DNA from: Rothia sp. (in: high G+C Gram-positive bacteria)
GTDB lineage: Bacteria > Actinomycetota > Actinomycetes > Actinomycetales > Micrococcaceae
DNA: 64,000 nt
Assembly (NCBI RefSeq): GCF_030540545.1
Contig: NZ_JAUNVZ010000008.1
Span: 62,001 to 126,000 of the forward strand
Reading direction: 5' to 3'
Position 1 is the stretch's first letter. Each line of letters starts with the position of its first letter. The position numbers were made by a program, and so were the translations under genes. Positions 37,021 through 44,993 of this stretch are shown piece by piece. The notes below the pieces were generated by a model that did not search any database, had not been told where the DNA came from, and saw nothing but the letters and a program-made list of their open reading frames with translations.

Positions 37021-37740
37021 CTAGTCTGTGATACGAGACGCTGCGAAGGTCATACCACCAAGAAAAGCCTGCGCCTTATCGTACTCAGGAAAACGCTTTT
37101 CCAATGCGCGGAAACGCTGATTATGGTTCATCTCAATAAAATGGCACAGCTCGTGGTGCAACACAGAATCAACCACATATTCGGGCGCGCCCTGCAATTG
37201 ATCACTAATGCGGATTCGCCCAACGGCAGGAGTCGCAGAACCCCAACGGGTGCGCTGATTCGACACCCACCGGATAGAGACAGGGCGCTCCTCCTCAGAT
37301 AATTCCAACAACTCGGGAAGGTAAGTATTCATCAGGAATTCGGCACGCTGAACCAGGTACTCGTCGGATGCGAAGCGCTCGCGAGCTGCGGTTCGTTGCG
37401 TCCGCTGACGCTCAAGCCGAGGCAGCAGGGACGCTAAAGCATCGTTAATTTCTGCTTGGCTTGCGCGCGCGGGGACGAGCAGACGCACAGAACCGTCAGA
37501 ATTATTTTGTGCGGTAATGGTGCGGGTTCGTCGGGTAGAACGCACTATTTCAATAGCTGGATGTTGATCAGTTGCGGGAATTATTTCAGTAATTTTTGCT
37601 GCTCGTCGAGTGGCCGTAATTTGCTCCTTAAATTCTTTATTGGGATTTATAGTGTCGCCGATGAGAACACTTTGTGCATTTCTGTTCACGCTCAGCTGCA
37701 GCCTTGCCGGATTGCTGATCGTGGCGGCACCGCAACCCAT
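37021..37740 (-). CDS. YgjP-like (M48-type) metallopeptidase
   Basis: A protein of up to 239 residues. The C-terminal half shows the YgjP/WLM pattern: RWVSNQRTRWGSA, IRISDQLQGAPEYVVDSVLHHEL with zinc motif HHELCH (HExxH), and NHNQRFRALEKRFPEYDKA. YgjP-like proteins often lie next to DNA-repair helicases, as here. The start is uncertain: the first residues (MGCGAATISNPARLQ) are encoded by a partial unit of the 23 bp repeat, so either the repeat moved into the gene's 5' end or translation begins further in. Substrate unknown. Confidence 0.8.
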   Translation of the reverse strand: MGCGAATISNPARLQLSVNRNAQSVLIGDTINPNKEFKEQITATRRAAKITEIIPATDQHPAIEIVRSTRRTRTITAQNNSDGSVRLLVPARASQAEINDALASLLPRLERQRTQRTAARERFASDEYLVQRAEFLMNTYLPELLELSEEERPVSIRWVSNQRTRWGSATPAVGRIRISDQLQGAPEYVVDSVLHHELCHFIEMNHNQRFRALEKRFPEYDKAQAFLGGMTFAASRITD

Positions 37741-37784
37741 TCTCAGAAATGCAACCCGTGCATCCTAATACTCGGGAGAGGGTA

Positions 37785-39731
37785 TTAGTTCCGAGTCTTA
37801 CCTTCGGGGTGAATATCATCGAGGAATCGCGATCGTTTGCGGTGTCCTCGTCCGCCGTGCGTGCGCGATAGCGACCAGCTGAACGTCAGGTACTTACGCG
37901 CGCGCGTGATTCCGACGTAGAGCAGTCGGCGTTCTTCGTCGATTTCGTCGCTGGTTTTGGCGAAGGTGATGGGTAGCAGTCCTTCGTTGAGTCCGCAGAG
38001 GAACACGGCGTCCCATTCGAGGCCTTTGGCGGCATGGATGGAGGCGAGCGTTACGCCTTCCATAATGGGTGCGTCTTGATTGTTTTGGCGGTGTGCCAGG
38101 GTTGCGACGAGTTCGTAGAGGGTGAGGTTCGCGGGGATAGGCATGCCGTCGCGTCGTGCTGCTTGCTGTTCTTCTGCGCGGTCGGCAATTAACGAGTCGG
38201 TCATGGTGACCAGTGCTGCGAGGGATTCCCAGCGTGCTCGGACTGCGCCGTTGTTTTCGGGCGCAGTGTGGCTATAACCCAAGGGCTTGAGCGTGTCTCG
38301 TACTACTTCTGCAACATTTTCGGTGCCGTCTGAACCTGCAATAGTGCCTTTAAGAGCCTGAATTGCTTGTTTTACTTCACCGCGTTCAAAGAATTGTTCT
38401 GCACCGCGCATCTGGTAGGGAATATTGGCGCGCGAGAGCGCACTTTCAATAGCGGCAGATTGTGAATTAGTGCGATAGAGGACAGCAATTTCACTGGGTG
38501 CTACGCCGTCTTTAGATACTAAATCGGCAATATCTTCGGCAATTCCCTGTGCTTCTTGATCGTCGTCGGCATAGGAGAAAAACTCGGCAGATACGCCGGG
38601 GCCTCGTTGTGAGCGCAGCTCTAGGGGAGGCGCCCAACTATAGCGGGTGGAGTCGGGGCGCGGCTTGCGTGCAGCCAGTAGCTGATTGGCTAGTTCCACA
38701 ACTTCGGTGTGGGAGCGGTAATCGCGAATGAGCCGCACGGTGACAGAACCGGGGTATTTTTTAGGGAATGCGAGCAGATGTCGGCTGGTCGCGCCGGTAA
38801 ATGAATAAATAGTCTGTGACGCGTCTCCCACGACACATATATCCTTGCGTCCTCCCAGCCACGCGTCGAGCAGTCGCTGCTGCAGGGGAGAAACGTCTTG
38901 ATATTCATCCACCAGGAAATGACGGTATTGGTTGCGAATTGTTGCAGCAAGCTCGGGATTATCTTCAATAATTCCAATGGTGAGCAGCAGAATATCTTCA
39001 AAGTCGATCATATTTTTTTCGTCTTTGAGCTGTTCGTACATGGAATAAAGTTGCACCATAGTGTGCGGGGTAACGGCGCTGGGTAGCATATGCACAGGCA
39101 TATTTTCCATGAGCATTTCGGGCGTTAGCATGCTAACTTTTGCCCATTCAATGACGGCGGCAATATCACGCAGAATTGCGCGGTCGGTGGGCAGCTGCAG
39201 GCGTCGCGCGGACTCGGTGATCAACGGCGATTTGTGCTTAATAATGTCGGGAAATGACCCGCCGACAGCTTGCGGCCAGAAGAAGCGTAGCTGGCGTAGC
39301 GCGGCGGAGTGGAAGGTGCGTGCTTGTACGCCGACGGCTCCTAGGGCGCGCAGGCGGACTTTCATTTCTTCTGCGGCGCGCGTGGTGAAGGTGAGCGCCA
39401 TGACTCGGTTGGGCACGTAGCGGCCGATGGCGATTCCATAGGCGATGCGGTGCGTAATGGCACGGGTTTTGCCGGTTCCGGCGCCCGCGAGTACGCGCAT
39501 GGGCTGGTCGAGTTCGGTGGCTACGCGGCGCTGTTCTGCGTCGAGGCCTTCGAGGATCGATTCGGGGCTGGGTGGCTGTACGGGGGTCGCCTGCCCGATG
39601 GGCGCCGGAGCGTATCCCTGCGCGTAAGAGCCGCGTTGTGTATTCCCACTGCGCTGTGCATTTCCTCCGCCGTGCGCGGGTGCGGTGCGGTAGCCTCCAG
39701 CGGGATTGCCGGGTGCGGGGTGCTGGCTCAT
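37785..39731 (-). CDS. UvrD/PcrA-type ATP-dependent DNA helicase (UvrD2-like, short form)
   Basis: A 648-residue protein starting MSQHPAP with AAGGAG 6 bp upstream. After a Gly/Ala-rich leader the SF1A motifs are complete: AGAGTGKT, LTFTTRAAEEM, FLVDEYQDVSP, GDASQTIYSFTGA, SIHAAKGLEWDAVFL and RLLYVGITRAR. Similarity and its place beside AdnAB point to UvrD2 of mycobacteria. That protein ends in a tetracysteine and an HRDC domain; here the sequence stops about 40 residues after the last helicase motif, so both appear to be missing. Confidence 0.88.
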   Translation of the reverse strand: MSQHPAPGNPAGGYRTAPAHGGGNAQRSGNTQRGSYAQGYAPAPIGQATPVQPPSPESILEGLDAEQRRVATELDQPMRVLAGAGTGKTRAITHRIAYGIAIGRYVPNRVMALTFTTRAAEEMKVRLRALGAVGVQARTFHSAALRQLRFFWPQAVGGSFPDIIKHKSPLITESARRLQLPTDRAILRDIAAVIEWAKVSMLTPEMLMENMPVHMLPSAVTPHTMVQLYSMYEQLKDEKNMIDFEDILLLTIGIIEDNPELAATIRNQYRHFLVDEYQDVSPLQQRLLDAWLGGRKDICVVGDASQTIYSFTGATSRHLLAFPKKYPGSVTVRLIRDYRSHTEVVELANQLLAARKPRPDSTRYSWAPPLELRSQRGPGVSAEFFSYADDDQEAQGIAEDIADLVSKDGVAPSEIAVLYRTNSQSAAIESALSRANIPYQMRGAEQFFERGEVKQAIQALKGTIAGSDGTENVAEVVRDTLKPLGYSHTAPENNGAVRARWESLAALVTMTDSLIADRAEEQQAARRDGMPIPANLTLYELVATLAHRQNNQDAPIMEGVTLASIHAAKGLEWDAVFLCGLNEGLLPITFAKTSDEIDEERRLLYVGITRARKYLTFSWSLSRTHGGRGHRKRSRFLDDIHPEGKTRN

Positions 39732-39958
39732 AGTTCTCCTTGGCTGGGGCTCACGGTGCGGGTGGAAAATGACAGGCAACGCGACCAATACGCAACCGGC
39801 CGAACACACGCCTTCAACCTGCACACAATATAGACAGGGACTCTTATACTTTACCCTCTCGCCCGACCGGGCTGCCGGGCGCGCCGTTATCTTCGCTGTC
39901 AGGGGTAAAGTTTCGTTATAAACTACCGGGTGAGTGCAATCTTAGGTAATCTTAGGAT

Positions 39959-40918
39959 GTGACTTTACATCCGCTTCATCTTGCTGCAATTGTTTCGGCG
40001 GGCATTCCGGGAATTTACCCGGTGGGTGCCCAAGAGCTCCCTGACGCCGTGCGCGGTTATGATGCTGCCGTGATACAAGACTCAGCGGAGCGTCGCTGGC
40101 GCGTACTGGCACCCCAAGACGCCGAAACCAGCATCCGCCTCGAAGCAGAACACCTGATTCTGCAATCCTTTACCCCCGCCCTGCGCGCCCGCCTGCCCTT
40201 CGCCGTGCCCACCGTCGCCGGCACCGTGCCCTACGACGGCCGCAGCGTATTCATCTACACCTACGTGCCCGGCAAAAGCTACAGCATCAACAACCTCGCC
40301 GCGCTCAATGCCCAGGTGGCGCGCGCTGCAGGAGCCCACCGCGACCTCGCCCAAGAAATTGGCACCGACATCGCGACCCTGCACGTAACACCCGAAGACA
40401 TTATTTATGAGGCGGACCTGCCCTCCTATAGCGCCGAGGAGCTGCGCGTGCGCAAGGCATCCGAGCTGGAGCGCGCCGCCGCCAGCGGACATATTCCCGC
40501 CGATTTGCTGCACTATTGGCGTATGCTGCTCTCGCCCGAGCACCCCATGTGGCAATTCCGCCCGCGCGTGGTGCACGGCTCGCTGGATTCTGAGAAGCTG
40601 GTGCTGAATCGCGGTAAAGTTGTTGAAGTTACTGGGTGGTCCGAATTACATGTAGGCGATCCGGCGATTGATTTCGCATGGCTATACTCCTGCGAAGATA
40701 CCGATTTTGCTGACCGAATTATTGAAATTTACCGTCAGCAAATGCCTCAGCTGCCCGATGCATATTTGGCGGCTCGCGCTGAATTCTACGCCGATTTTGC
40801 CACCGCACGATGGCTACTCAACGGCATGAATTCCGGCAATGATGAAATGGTTCAAACTGCGCTATCGATCATGCTGGATATTCAAGACGATCTGCGCGCT
40901 ACCGGCCGTATCTCCTAA
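39959..40918 (+). CDS. aminoglycoside-phosphotransferase-fold protein, probable pseudokinase
   Basis: A 319-residue protein starting with GTG. It has the fold of the macrolide/aminoglycoside phosphotransferase family: FIYTYVPGKSY in the N-lobe hinge, then VVHGSLDSEKLVLNRG and VVEVTGWSELHVGDPAIDFAWLYS (two adjoining blocks). The catalytic Asp of HGD is Ser208 and the metal-binding Asp of IDW is Gly226, so ATP-dependent phosphotransfer seems lost. Actinobacterial homologues beside AdnAB and UvrD2 are common, supporting vertical inheritance with later loss of catalysis. Function unknown. Confidence 0.75.
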   Translation: MTLHPLHLAAIVSAGIPGIYPVGAQELPDAVRGYDAAVIQDSAERRWRVLAPQDAETSIRLEAEHLILQSFTPALRARLPFAVPTVAGTVPYDGRSVFIYTYVPGKSYSINNLAALNAQVARAAGAHRDLAQEIGTDIATLHVTPEDIIYEADLPSYSAEELRVRKASELERAAASGHIPADLLHYWRMLLSPEHPMWQFRPRVVHGSLDSEKLVLNRGKVVEVTGWSELHVGDPAIDFAWLYSCEDTDFADRIIEIYRQQMPQLPDAYLAARAEFYADFATARWLLNGMNSGNDEMVQTALSIMLDIQDDLRATGRIS

Positions 40919-40964
40919 ACGATTTTCATATGACTAGCGTGTGATAGATATAGGCTGTGCTATA

Positions 40965-41055
40965 CACCCGCATGGGATGATGCTCTTTAGGTCCGGTAGG
41001 AAGCCTAACGCAAGTGAAGTCTGGAACGTAACTATATTGGCATCGTCCCATGCGC
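40965..41055 (+). repeat. structured ~90 nt element, copy B
   Basis: Closing stem CGCATGGGA (40969-40977) with TCCCATGCG (41046-41054); core CTCTTTAGGTCCGGTA and CTGGAACGTAAC. About 50 bp after the pseudokinase gene. Confidence 0.7.
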
Positions 41056-41189
41056 TTTATTCGATTTTTAAGGCTAGGTCGCGTTCCGAAGAAAAGGCGT
41101 TCGCGCACGACCTGTGCCTTCGCGCTGGGGCGCGAATGCCCAGCTAATAGCGCTCAACCTTTTCCTCTTCCCGCTCCGCTTTCGCAGAT

Positions 41190-41216
41190 GGCTGGGGCTC
41201 GTCCTATGCGCTATGT
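41190..41216 (+). repeat. remnant half of the structured element
   Basis: Only the 3' end is present (GCTGGGGCTCGTCCTATGCG and neighbours), with one change in the arm (TCCTATGCG) and no matching 5' arm nearby. Confidence 0.5.
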
Positions 41217-41256
41217 AATAGAGTCAGATATTCGGAGTCTCCATAATTTATCTCCG

Positions 41257-41323
41257 CGTCGCGAATAGTATTTTTCGTCGCGAGGGAAGACACCCCTCGC
41301 GACGAAAAATACTATTCGCGACG
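41257..41323 (+). repeat. 67 bp perfect palindrome element, copy 1
   Basis: Two 30 bp perfectly complementary arms (beginning CGTCGCGAATAGTATTTTTC) around a 7 nt loop AAGACAC. A second copy at 49351 is inverted, with a compensatory G:C to C:G change in the stem. Lies between co-directional genes, 200 bp before hemD. Confidence 0.85.
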
Positions 41324-41339
41324 TGAAGGGGAATCTAAA

Positions 41340-41430
41340 CACCCACATGGGATCAGCCTCTGACGAACCGGTAGGAGTGCCAACGCAAGTGGATTCAGAA
41401 GGGTTCCTCTCTGGGGCTCGTCCCATGTGC
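41340..41430 (+). repeat. structured ~90 nt element, copy D
   Basis: Closing stem is CACATGGGA (41344-41352) with TCCCATGTG (41421-41429): both partners of the second base pair differ from copies A and B (G-C to A-T), keeping the pairing. Core CTCTGACGAACCGGTA. About 90 bp before hemD. Confidence 0.7.
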
Positions 41431-41521
41431 TGTATCCGACCCAGTCCTTAGACATCTTATTTCTACTCAGACACGTTATAACCTGTTTCAGTACCCCACC
41501 CCCAGCGCCTACAATAAAGAC

Positions 41522-42373
41522 ATGACCGTGAAAGTATTAATGACACGCACGCGTGCTAAGGCCGCTGAGTTCATTGAGGAATTGCAGCAGCGCATGCCCG
41601 GTATGCATATTGATTGCGCGCCTATTTTTGAGCCCGAATACCTGCCCTTTAGCCTGCCGAATGACCTGGCGGAGTACGCCTATATTACGGTCACCAGTGC
41701 TAACACAGTGCATGCTCTCACGAACTCCCAAGTGAACCGGATACGCGCTGCGGGCGCACCCATTGCCTGCGTTGGAGGCGCCACCGCTAAAGCGCTCACC
41801 AAGCGCGACCTGACGGTTGTTTTTACGCCCAGCCGTGCGGATGCTTCCACCATGCTGGCTGAGCTTCCCGACAGCCCCGCGGGCAGTACCGATAAGGTAC
41901 TGGTACTGGAGGGAGCCACAGCACGCCCGACTCTGCGCGAGGGGCTCGCTGCTAAAGGCTATACGGTCACGGTTGAGAAGACCTACAGCATGCGCCCGGT
42001 ACCTGCCGAGCACCTGCATGCGGGGGAGTGCTCCCTGGAGTACGCTCAGCAGCACTTGCAGAGTTATGACTGTGTGGTGGCTACGGCTCCTTCGCTGCTG
42101 ACGGCGCTCGCACTGAGCCCGGAGTACCTGCACGCTCAGCAACATCCCCACGATATACCGCCGCTAGAAGCTATTGCATCGGGGTTAGCAATCCAAGACC
42201 CCCAGGCTTATGTGAATGGCACTTTCCCGCAGAATCTGGTGGCTATTGGTCGTAGTACGGCAGCGCGCGCGGAACTTATGGAGCTGACTCATAGTGTATC
42301 GGCAACCCCCAGCGCGAGCGATTTAGCGGCGGCAGTACTCGCCCTGCTAGACCCCAAACAGTCAAGAGAATAA
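41522..42373 (+). CDS. hemD: uroporphyrinogen-III synthase
   Basis: A 283-residue protein closing the linear tetrapyrrole made by HemC. HemD sequences are poorly conserved, but the two-domain pattern is clear: VLMTRTRAKAAEFIEEL at the start, ITVTSANTVHAL, IACVGGATAKAL, VLVLEGATARPTL, then the second domain with YDCVVATAPSLL and LVAIGRSTAARAEL. Location before hemB supports the call. Its last 20 codons are repeated as a decayed copy at 42440-42501. Confidence 0.88.
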   Translation: MTVKVLMTRTRAKAAEFIEELQQRMPGMHIDCAPIFEPEYLPFSLPNDLAEYAYITVTSANTVHALTNSQVNRIRAAGAPIACVGGATAKALTKRDLTVVFTPSRADASTMLAELPDSPAGSTDKVLVLEGATARPTLREGLAAKGYTVTVEKTYSMRPVPAEHLHAGECSLEYAQQHLQSYDCVVATAPSLLTALALSPEYLHAQQHPHDIPPLEAIASGLAIQDPQAYVNGTFPQNLVAIGRSTAARAELMELTHSVSATPSASDLAAAVLALLDPKQSRE

Positions 42374-42439
42374 CAGCGAGGTGAATGGCGTGCAGGCTGT
42401 TCTCTGACAGAGCCAATGCTAGGGGAAGGCATAGCTCAG

Positions 42440-42501
42440 CAGCGCATGATCTAGCGACCGCAGTACTCGCCCTGCTAAAACCCAAACACTCAAGGGAGTA
42501 A
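42440..42501 (+). repeat. decayed duplicate of the hemD 3' end
   Basis: About 62 bp closely matching 42311-42373, including CAGTACTCGCCCTGCTA and the CAAG.GAGTAA stop, with scattered substitutions. It looks like the remnant of a small tandem duplication. Confidence 0.75.
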
Positions 42502-42681
42502 GATTCCTTGAGCCGTAGTAGCGTGCTCCTATCGCCTAGCATCTTCTACCTATACCCCAAAGAACAGTAAGTACACGAGCGTAGATATATGGCGCGCCTA
42601 CAGGAGTACCTCGCAGATTCACCGGGCGTAGGGTAAGGGTAGATTTCCCCAAATATCCTACCGTGTCGCCGCCCTGTCTAT

Positions 42682-42711
42682 CTGACATACCGGCCAGCAA
42701 TGTTTTATAGT
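42682..42711 (+). promoter_or_regulatory. probable hemB promoter
   Basis: CTGACA (42682-42687) and TATAGT (42706-42711) with 18 bp spacing, giving a leader of about 70 nt before hemB. Confidence 0.6.
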
Positions 42712-42787
42712 GGAAGGTGGAGTGTCTCCGGCGCTCTGCCCTGCGTGATCACCTGCGGGGCTGGCTCTCTATGTTAGAGGTTGGCTT

Positions 42788-43780
42788 ATGGAACTGGTCC
42801 GTCGTCCGCGCCGTTTGCGTTCGAGCGCTGCTATGCGTGAGTTGGTTGCTGAGAGTGCGTTGCGCCCTTCGCAGCTGATTCAGGTGTTTTTTGTGCGTGA
42901 TGGTATTGATTCTCCTCAGCCGATTGCGTCGATGCCTGGGCAGGTGCAGCATACTGTTGAGTCGCTGTTGCCGGCGGTTGAGCGTGCGATTGCTGCGGGT
43001 GTGCGTGCGATTGACTTGTTTGGTGTGCCGCTGGATGACGATAAGGACGAAACTGGTTCTATCGCCTGGGATCCGGATGGTATTTTGAATCGTGCGATTG
43101 CTGCGGTGCGTGATCGTTTTGGTGACGACGTTGTGGTGATTGCTGATACGTGCCTGGATGAGTTTACGACTCATGGCCATTGTGGCCCGCTGGTTGATGA
43201 TGGCCGCGGTAACCTGGTGGTTGATAATGATGCGTCGGTGGAGGCGTATTGTCGTATGGCTGTGTCTCAGGCTCGTGCGGGTGCTCATGTGGTCTCGCCT
43301 TCGGGTATGATGGACGGCCAGATTGCTGCGATGCGTGAGGCGCTGGATCGTGCTGGTTTTGAGGATGTGTCGATTCTGGCGTATTCGGCGAAGTACGCTT
43401 CGGCGTTTTTCGGTCCGTTCCGTGATGCTGTGGGTTCGACGTTTAAGGGTGACCGTATGACCTATCAGCAGGATCCTGCGAATGTTCGTGAGTCTGTGCT
43501 TGAGGTGCAGCTGGATATTGAGCAGGGTGCGGATATGGTGATGGTTAAGCCTGCCGGTTCGTATCTGGATGTGGTTCGCCGCGTGGCGGATATGTCTACT
43601 GTTCCGGTTGCTGCCTATCAGGTCTCTGGCGAGTACGCGATGATTGAGGCAGCCGCCGCGAACGGCTGGCTGGACCGCAAGCGCGTGGTTATGGAGTCCC
43701 TGCAGTCCATTCACCGCGCCGGCGCTGACATGATCCTCACCTACTACGCTACTGAAGTAGCGGAGTGGCTTAATAACTAA
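42788..43780 (+). CDS. hemB: delta-aminolevulinic acid dehydratase (porphobilinogen synthase)
   Basis: A 330-residue enzyme joining two 5-aminolevulinate molecules. Motifs: RPSQLIQVFFVRDG, LFGVPLDDDKDETGS, metal region ADTCLDEFTTHGHCG, VSPSGMMDGQIAAMR, YSAKYASAFFGPFRDA (Schiff-base Lys in SAKYAS) and MVKPAGSYLDV (active Lys). The metal region keeps two of the three zinc cysteines (Cys-Leu-Asp ... His-Cys), an intermediate form common in actinobacteria. Start has AGAGG upstream. The DUF262 gene begins 20 bp after the stop and may be cotranscribed. Confidence 0.95.
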   Translation: MELVRRPRRLRSSAAMRELVAESALRPSQLIQVFFVRDGIDSPQPIASMPGQVQHTVESLLPAVERAIAAGVRAIDLFGVPLDDDKDETGSIAWDPDGILNRAIAAVRDRFGDDVVVIADTCLDEFTTHGHCGPLVDDGRGNLVVDNDASVEAYCRMAVSQARAGAHVVSPSGMMDGQIAAMREALDRAGFEDVSILAYSAKYASAFFGPFRDAVGSTFKGDRMTYQQDPANVRESVLEVQLDIEQGADMVMVKPAGSYLDVVRRVADMSTVPVAAYQVSGEYAMIEAAAANGWLDRKRVVMESLQSIHRAGADMILTYYATEVAEWLNN

Positions 43781-43800
43781 TACTAGAAAGGAAATACATA

Positions 43801-43972
43801 ATGGTTTCTACCCCCCCCCGTAGATACTGAGGAAACCCAGGATTACGAAGAAGAATATCGTAATTCACATCTTACTGATGAGGAGCGTGAAGATTTAGAA
43901 GATTCTTCTGAAGCCTCACCTCGTGTAACCTATAAAGGGCAAGATTTTGATATTGAAGGTCTTGTTCGACGT
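43801..43972 (+). other. out-of-frame N-terminal segment of the DUF262 gene
   Basis: ATG at 43801 follows a strong GAAAGGA and would begin MVSTPP, but nine Cs put it in a frame that stops at 43828-43830. If the run were eight Cs, the reading would continue without a stop as an acidic stretch (VDTEETQDYEEEY...) into ATG 43973, adding 57 residues. No other start codon exists in that frame before 43973. Confidence 0.75.
43811..43819 (+). repeat. poly-C tract (9 C), candidate phase-variation switch
   Basis: A homopolymer of nine Cs, 8 bp after the start of the likely true ATG. Eight or eleven Cs restore the full reading frame; nine or ten do not. Such runs change length by replication slippage. 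A homopolymer sequencing error is the main alternative. Confidence 0.7.
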
Positions 43973-44992
43973 ATGGGACGTAAGCAAATCTTAATTCCTC
44001 GATTTGGTGATTTAGAAGATAAAGATTTGATTGAGACTGCTAGTTTTCAGCGGGGATTTGTATGGAAAAAGCAGCAGATGGATCGATTTATTGAATCGAT
44101 CTTAATGGGTTATCCTATCCCTAGTATATTTCTGGTAGAACAAAGTGATAATAAAAAGCTTGTTCTTGATGGCCAGCAGCGCCTTACTACTCTGTATCGT
44201 TTTATGAATGCAGAAGATGAATATAAGGCAAAAGATCTTCAGTATGTATCTGATGAATATAAAGGATACTCTTTCAAGACCTTGCCCGAGGACTTAAAGA
44301 ATAAGTTTATTGATACGTATCTTTCTGCCGTTATTGTTAAATCGTCTCCTAATCCGGATGACATGAGTGCAATTTATCAAATTTTCGAACGCCTTAATTC
44401 TGGGGGTTCTCAGCTTACACCTCATGAGATTCGCGTCGCACTGTATGGCGGTGAAATCGTGCATGAAATTACCCAGCTTAATCATGACGGAAACTGGCGA
44501 AAAATTTACAATAAAATTGGCGATGATAAACTGGATCCTCGTGTTCGCGATCATGAGCTTGTAACCCGTATTTTAGCTATTTATCTTCACGGTGCAGAAT
44601 ATAAGAAGCCGATGAAGTCTTTCTTGAATCGTTTCTTGGAAGAAAATAAAGACGGTGTTACTGATGGCGCTGCAGAGGCTATTCAGCTTTTTAAGAAAGC
44701 AAGTGCGCTGCTGGCAGAGATTGACGAGGACAAGAATCGAGTGCTACGTCTGTCAACCACCTCAACTGTTGCAGTTGCATGGACTGACGCTCTTTACTAT
44801 GGACTCATGAAAAAGCTCTCTACTGAAGGGGCTGTAACCCTTCAGGCTTTGAAGGGTATTATTGAAGATTTGCGTGGCTCTGTTGATGTTAAGGGCACTG
44901 AGCTTCATAATGCGTTTACTCGTGCAGGTAGCGATGATAAGCAGCTTAAATTACGTCTTGCTACTGTAGCAAAGGCATTTGGGGTGTTGTAA
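43973..44992 (+). CDS. DUF262 (ParB/GmrS-like) domain protein, N-terminus frameshifted in this sequence
   Basis: The intact part is 339 residues. It has the DUF262 signature: FQRGFVWKKQQMDRFIESIL, GYPIPSIFL and DGQQRLTTLYRF (residues 66-77), the nucleotide-binding ParB-like pocket also found in the GmrS part of the GmrSD type IV restriction enzymes. The usual C-terminal DUF1524/HNH nuclease is absent; instead a separate HEPN protein follows. ATG 43973 has no ribosome binding site, while ATG 43801 upstream has a good one but is out of frame through a poly-C run, so the real protein is probably 396 residues. DNA is distinctly AT-richer than neighbours with A/T-ending codons, a sign of transfer. 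Probably phage or foreign-DNA defence. Confidence 0.85.
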   Translation: MGRKQILIPRFGDLEDKDLIETASFQRGFVWKKQQMDRFIESILMGYPIPSIFLVEQSDNKKLVLDGQQRLTTLYRFMNAEDEYKAKDLQYVSDEYKGYSFKTLPEDLKNKFIDTYLSAVIVKSSPNPDDMSAIYQIFERLNSGGSQLTPHEIRVALYGGEIVHEITQLNHDGNWRKIYNKIGDDKLDPRVRDHELVTRILAIYLHGAEYKKPMKSFLNRFLEENKDGVTDGAAEAIQLFKKASALLAEIDEDKNRVLRLSTTSTVAVAWTDALYYGLMKKLSTEGAVTLQALKGIIEDLRGSVDVKGTELHNAFTRAGSDDKQLKLRLATVAKAFGVL

Positions 44993-44993
44993 G

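Larger units (their letters stand above)
42374..42787. other. hemD-hemB intergenic region
   Basis: 414 bp holding the duplicated hemD tail (42440-42501) and the hemB promoter (42682-42711). No other gene was recognised. Confidence 0.5.

Noticed and set aside
36902-41430. Hammerhead ribozyme in the structured element (CTGACGA in copies A and D)
   Set aside because: The required GAAA and cleavage-site stems are missing, and copies B, E and F lack the CTGACGA.
43973-43975. ATG 43973 as the natural DUF262 start
   Set aside because: No ribosome binding site, and the coding-like acidic sequence upstream is open in the same frame back to the poly-C run.
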